A stretch of 64,000 nucleotides of DNA from assembly GCA_016932835.1 (NCBI GenBank), contig JAFGCD010000138.1, positions 1 to 64,000 on the forward strand, in the 5' to 3' direction. Every line of letters begins with the position of its first letter. The stretch's first letter is position 1. The notes beneath the pieces were generated by a model. It was not told where the DNA came from. It saw only the letters and a program-made list of their open reading frames with translations, and made no database searches. Below are positions 60,464 through 64,000 of the stretch, one piece after another. A program made the translations under genes and the position numbers. This DNA comes from Sedimentisphaerales bacterium. Lineage in GTDB: Bacteria > Planctomycetota > Phycisphaerae > Sedimentisphaerales > Anaerobacaceae.

Positions 60464-63358
60464 TCAATCACAGAAGTAGTGCGATGCGAAAAATGTGAAA
60501 TCTGCGAAATCCACGACCCCGTCGCCGTTGAGATCCGCAACGATCTCGTACAGCGGGACATGAGAGCTTTCGACCGGTTCTGTATCGGCCGGATTGTACT
60601 CCTCGCTCGGTGTCAGCAGGATGCAATCCATTCTTGCCCCGTCCTCGCGCATCCATATATCTACCCTGTGCAGCCCCGCCGAGGAAATAAGAATCATCGG
60701 ACGGGAGCTATCAGCACACCGCGAAACCCAACTGAACGCGGTCGCCCCCTTCAACTCAACATCGAGGCTCAGGTCCGAACTGGTAATGTTATTCTGCCCC
60801 GCGGCGGCGTACTGGTGCACCTCAACGGAAAGAACGTTATCCCCGGCTGCGAGGAAATTAGGGTCGATGTCGAAACCGAAATAGGTATCCTCCTCAGAGC
60901 CGCCGGCCGCGTGATCTCGGACTATCGTCTCGTAGCTCAGCGGGCCTGAGGGCATATTAGTCCGGGGCAACTCGTGCCCGTTGAGATACGAGGCGGCGCC
61001 GTCGTCACGCAATACAGAAAAGGCCAGCGAGGTAAAGTCGGCGGGATTGTCAACTGTAAAGTGCTTGCGAAAATATGTCGTGATGTATTTGTTGTTGCGG
61101 TCGTTGAGGTCGTTGTCCTCGTTGGGACCGAAACGGACCTCGGTGATCTCTCCGTCGTCGCCGTATCCGAGTCTGGCCCGACCCGTTCGCCAGGAGGCGT
61201 CGTCAAATGCTCTTTCGGCCCAGCCGGCCTGCTCGGCCCCGATATCGAGATAAAGCCAGCCGTCGCTGCCCTTCTCTATCAGCAGTTCTTCGTGAGGCTC
61301 ATTGAGCATGGCCTCTTTGCCGGGCGTGCTTAAAACTGTTCCGTCAAGGCCATAGTGCAATGTATCCGATTCGGAATCAACAGCAGAGGCCTTGAGCCAG
61401 AGGTAGTATGTGCCCGGCGAGGTGAAGTTCACCAGATAGCTCAGCCGCGGTGAATCGGTTTCGATATTCGCGTCGAGCACGAGGCCGCTATCCGGAACGG
61501 CCTGCATGCACCTCTGCCCCGAAGCCTCAGCGCTGCTGCTCCTTAACCATACAGCAGGGTAACCCGCTCCGAATCCGCCTGCGCGTCCGGAGAAGTGCTC
61601 GGCTTCTAAGAAGATGTTTGCATCCGTCTGGGAATGAATGCAGCAGTCGAGCCATTGGTCGCTGAGCACAGCCGCATCTCTCAGACCCACGGACCTGTCG
61701 CCGTCGATGTCACCGGCCACCTTGTCCGCAGGTATCTTGACAAGCTCGACTCCGCCCGGTATTCCAAGATTGCCGAGGTATTGCTTGTCGGTCGGGTTGT
61801 TCCAATGCTCGTGCACTCCGAGGCTCGCCATGGCCGTGCCGTCTCTTTCCGGGTCGTAGAATGTCCCCGAAGGAGGAACATCGGCAAGAGCCGCTTCATG
61901 AAGGTAGTCGTCGGCGCCCTGGTGCGCCGGCCCGGCGGCCTCGGGCCATTCCGTAACCAGAAAATCGAATCCCACCGAGTCAATTGCCACCTGGTCCTGC
62001 GAAACGAATATGCTTGAAGGCCAGTCGTCGTTAAAGGGTGACATCTGCCATTTCTTCGGCAGGTTTTCCGGGTAACCGATTGCGTGCTTGCCTCCATAGA
62101 GACCGTCGATCATCGCCAGAAATGTCTTGCCGCCGACGTCCCGGTGGCCCATCAGGTCCACCATGTCGCGATAGCTGCCTGAAGCAGGAACAGCATATGG
62201 ACAATCCGAATGCATGTCGTAGTAGCCTGAATCGGTCGGCCCGCGCAGCGAACCGAAATGGTTTTTCCCGCAAAGGGTAATGCCGGCCTGGTTGTAATGG
62301 CCCTTGAAGGAGGCCAGGTTGATGAAATAGTCCGCATCGACATAAGACTGAAGCACATAGTCCTGATTCTTGCCGTCGGCCTTGGTTGTGCTCCAATAGA
62401 ACGGAGTGGTGGATTTCTGTATCTTGGTCCGATTGTAGTATCCCCGATAGTCGAGATAACGAACATCGGGGAAATCCGGGTGGATCATGTCGTAGAACTC
62501 ATTGCACCACATACAGATGGGATCGCCTATCGAAATGTCCGACTCGGCCACACCCACGATATTCACCAGATGGTCCAGCAAGGCGTGCATGACATGCGGC
62601 GAACATATTGCATATTCCGGCGTATGGTCAACGAGATCATAGTCGGTATTGCCCCAGACCGAAATCATATCGACGAAGTTGACCTTGATCATGATCTTCT
62701 CGCCCCCGGCGTATCCGCGGTCGCCTCGGCCCTTGTCTTTGTTGAAATATCGAAAGAGCAGTTCCCAGGCCGGAGCGATGTCCCGCTCGCCAGCCAGTGC
62801 CATAATGGCCTCGGCCATCATCTCATCGACGACGTTCTGGTCGGTGTGGTCGTTCTGCCACCAGTAGCCGTCGCCGACACGCGGGCCTTGCCAGTCTGTC
62901 GCATTGGGGTCGTGCACCCAAACGACACGCCCCGGATGAACTCCCCTGCCGATACCGATAGGATTATTAACCGTATGCGGTTCGGCGGCCTTCGCCTCTT
63001 TCTGGCCGGTCAGTATCGCCGAAACCCACAGACACCCGACACTAAGAAGCATGCACGCAACGCCGAGAATATAGCGGCTGCGTAAGAAAGATTTTCTTGC
63101 CTTGCGAAACGCCGCAGCCGAACCGAACAGCCCCAACAACCAGACCACAAAACCAGACGCAAGAGGAAACGCAACTCTCTGGCAGGGATAAGTCGCACGC
63201 GAAGGCTTCGGGATTACCCTGATGAGAAACCATACCAGAGAAACCAAACCCACGATCGGCATAAGCCATATCAGCCGGGGGCGCTTGAAACGGAACCACA
63301 AAGGCGCAGACGCCTTCGGGCAAGGCTTTGAGTTTCGCGCATCTTCGTTGAGCATCAT
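60464..63358 (-). CDS. Large membrane/exported DUF362 protein with dockerin-like modules
   Basis: A 964-residue multidomain protein. About 130 N-terminal residues hold three to four hydrophobic segments, followed by a DUF362 domain (VKVNFVDMISVWGNTDYDL, DYFINLASFKGHYNQAG, LCGKNHFGSL). A dockerin-like module (DIDGDRSVGLRDAAVLSDQW) precedes a CBM-like and a galactose-binding-like beta-sandwich region. A C-terminal dockerin-like DLNGDGVVDFADFTFFASHY ends the chain. DUF362 domains occur in iron-sulfur and other uncharacterised proteins, but the usual ferredoxin Cys motif is not evident here. The start at 63358 (MMLNED) has AAAGGAG upstream. A surface-attached enzyme is inferred. Confidence 0.85.
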   Translation of the reverse strand: MMLNEDARNSKPCPKASAPLWFRFKRPRLIWLMPIVGLVSLVWFLIRVIPKPSRATYPCQRVAFPLASGFVVWLLGLFGSAAAFRKARKSFLRSRYILGVACMLLSVGCLWVSAILTGQKEAKAAEPHTVNNPIGIGRGVHPGRVVWVHDPNATDWQGPRVGDGYWWQNDHTDQNVVDEMMAEAIMALAGERDIAPAWELLFRYFNKDKGRGDRGYAGGEKIMIKVNFVDMISVWGNTDYDLVDHTPEYAICSPHVMHALLDHLVNIVGVAESDISIGDPICMWCNEFYDMIHPDFPDVRYLDYRGYYNRTKIQKSTTPFYWSTTKADGKNQDYVLQSYVDADYFINLASFKGHYNQAGITLCGKNHFGSLRGPTDSGYYDMHSDCPYAVPASGSYRDMVDLMGHRDVGGKTFLAMIDGLYGGKHAIGYPENLPKKWQMSPFNDDWPSSIFVSQDQVAIDSVGFDFLVTEWPEAAGPAHQGADDYLHEAALADVPPSGTFYDPERDGTAMASLGVHEHWNNPTDKQYLGNLGIPGGVELVKIPADKVAGDIDGDRSVGLRDAAVLSDQWLDCCIHSQTDANIFLEAEHFSGRAGGFGAGYPAVWLRSSSAEASGQRCMQAVPDSGLVLDANIETDSPRLSYLVNFTSPGTYYLWLKASAVDSESDTLHYGLDGTVLSTPGKEAMLNEPHEELLIEKGSDGWLYLDIGAEQAGWAERAFDDASWRTGRARLGYGDDGEITEVRFGPNEDNDLNDRNNKYITTYFRKHFTVDNPADFTSLAFSVLRDDGAASYLNGHELPRTNMPSGPLSYETIVRDHAAGGSEEDTYFGFDIDPNFLAAGDNVLSVEVHQYAAAGQNNITSSDLSLDVELKGATAFSWVSRCADSSRPMILISSAGLHRVDIWMREDGARMDCILLTPSEEYNPADTEPVESSHVPLYEIVADLNGDGVVDFADFTFFASHYFCD

Positions 63359-63423
63359 CTGCCTGTCTCCTTTATATATGACAAGGATAGCAGGATACGA
63401 GGCAAATCTCCAGTAAATTCCTC

Positions 63424-63452
63424 CGCCAAGCGGACTTCGCCTCTGCCTGGCG
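63424..63452. repeat. Small inverted repeat before the DUF362 gene
   Basis: CGCCA...TGGCG arms five bases long with the GC-rich spacer CGCCTCTGCCTG, a 12-base word that also occurs at 24626-24637 beside another hairpin. Weak and possibly coincidental. Confidence 0.25.
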
Positions 63453-63564
63453 ATCAACGTAAGTCGGAATTCGCAGGGAAAAACCAAGATGGGGCATGCT
63501 TCGAAAGTGAGAAAAACGCCGCCGGTGCCACCCGCAAAAAGGCGAATCCGGAGCGGTGATTCTC

Positions 63565-64000
63565 TCAGCCCAGGCCGGTAATACCCTTCAGGAATTGAAA
63601 AACGCCGGGGCCGAGAATGATAAAACCGACAATCGCCGAGCCCACCGCGCTAATGAGCACCGCACCGGCGGCAACATCTTTCGCCTTCTCCACGAGAGGA
63701 TGAAACTCCAGAGAAGCAACATCCGCCAGAAACTCCAGGGCTGTATTCAAAGCCTCAGCGGTCCATACCGCCATAATCGCCAGAACCAGCCAGCACCATT
63801 CCCCGGCCGAAAGACCGACAAGAAAACCAACGAGGACCACAAGCGCCGATGCAACGGCATGAAGCCAGGCATTGTGCTGGCTCTTGAGCATAAGGGCCAC
63901 CCCGCGAATTGCATAGGTGAAGCTCAATGCCCGCCCGCGCAGCGAGAAACCCTTTCTATTGCTTTCCCAATGGTCAACCGTCTTGTTCTCAATATCCGGA
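63565..64000 (-). CDS. dgkA: Diacylglycerol/undecaprenol kinase (5' end outside window)
   Basis: A small integral-membrane lipid kinase of the DgkA family, which phosphorylates diacylglycerol or undecaprenol. Three transmembrane helices are visible. The signature EALNTALEFLADVASLEFHPLVEKAKDVAAGAVL includes the catalytic Glu and metal-binding residues. An in-frame TTG at 63927 is possible, but the reading frame stays open to the window edge with a plausible basic N-terminal extension (NRKGFSLRGRALSFTYAIRG) and no other start. The gene is therefore treated as truncated by the edge. Confidence 0.88.
   Translation of the reverse strand, partial: PDIENKTVDHWESNRKGFSLRGRALSFTYAIRGVALMLKSQHNAWLHAVASALVVLVGFLVGLSAGEWCWLVLAIMAVWTAEALNTALEFLADVASLEFHPLVEKAKDVAAGAVLISAVGSAIVGFIILGPGVFQFLKGITGLG

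Overview
The window looks like part of a planctomycete-type chromosome, most likely class Phycisphaerae near Sedimentisphaerales. The grounds are a signal peptidase I with a two-CxxC insertion, secreted DUF1080, GH172, Gfo/Idh/MocA, ThuA and PQQ-repeat proteins, an HNH protein of the type common in planctomycetes, and dockerin-like DxNGDG modules in a large DUF362 protein. This placement is inferred from gene content, not from a search. No rRNA, CRISPR array, insertion sequence or phage gene was seen. One tRNA was found.

Region 1 (1-16.3 kb) is nitrogen and peptide acquisition. An amt-glnB operon lies behind a consensus sigma-54 promoter and is divergent from a NifA-like sigma-54 activator. 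Next come two OPT-family transporters, a POT-family transporter, an exported C1 (bleomycin-hydrolase-type) peptidase, a lipoprotein M2-type metallopeptidase and an exported tricorn-like protease. Together these look like a peptide-scavenging island beside the ammonium control genes.

Region 2 (16.3-31.1 kb) is mixed: a DUF1080 lipoprotein, a GH172 lipoprotein, an orphan hybrid histidine kinase, gyrA-holA, a glycosyltransferase, a zinc-ribbon signal peptidase I, an HU-like protein, a cold-shock protein, an HNH endonuclease-like protein and an MscS channel. GyrA carries Gln and Gly at the two main quinolone-contact positions.

Region 3 (31.1-51.4 kb, all minus strand) is one long type IV pilus / type II secretion-like locus. 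In transcription order it holds the assembly ATPase, the platform protein, the major pilin, two sets of minor pseudopilins with four large PilX/GspK-like proteins, PilM, PilN, PilO, two tandem ParA ATPases, a PilP/GspC-like protein and a secretin with a Thr-rich insert. Putative promoters lie near 51.43, 47.93, 43.11 and 37.97 kb, and a strong terminator lies at 31.08-31.11 kb. The tandem ParA pair and the duplicated minor-pilin modules are the most unusual system-level feature here. No retraction ATPase or prepilin peptidase gene is in the window.

Region 4 (51.7-64 kb) begins with tRNA-Leu(CAG) and a pair of membrane proteins. It continues with a PQQ-repeat protein, an operon of glycoside hydrolase, Gfo/Idh/MocA oxidoreductase and ThuA-like protein, an MBL-fold hydrolase, the DUF362-dockerin protein, and a diacylglycerol/undecaprenol kinase that runs off the right edge.
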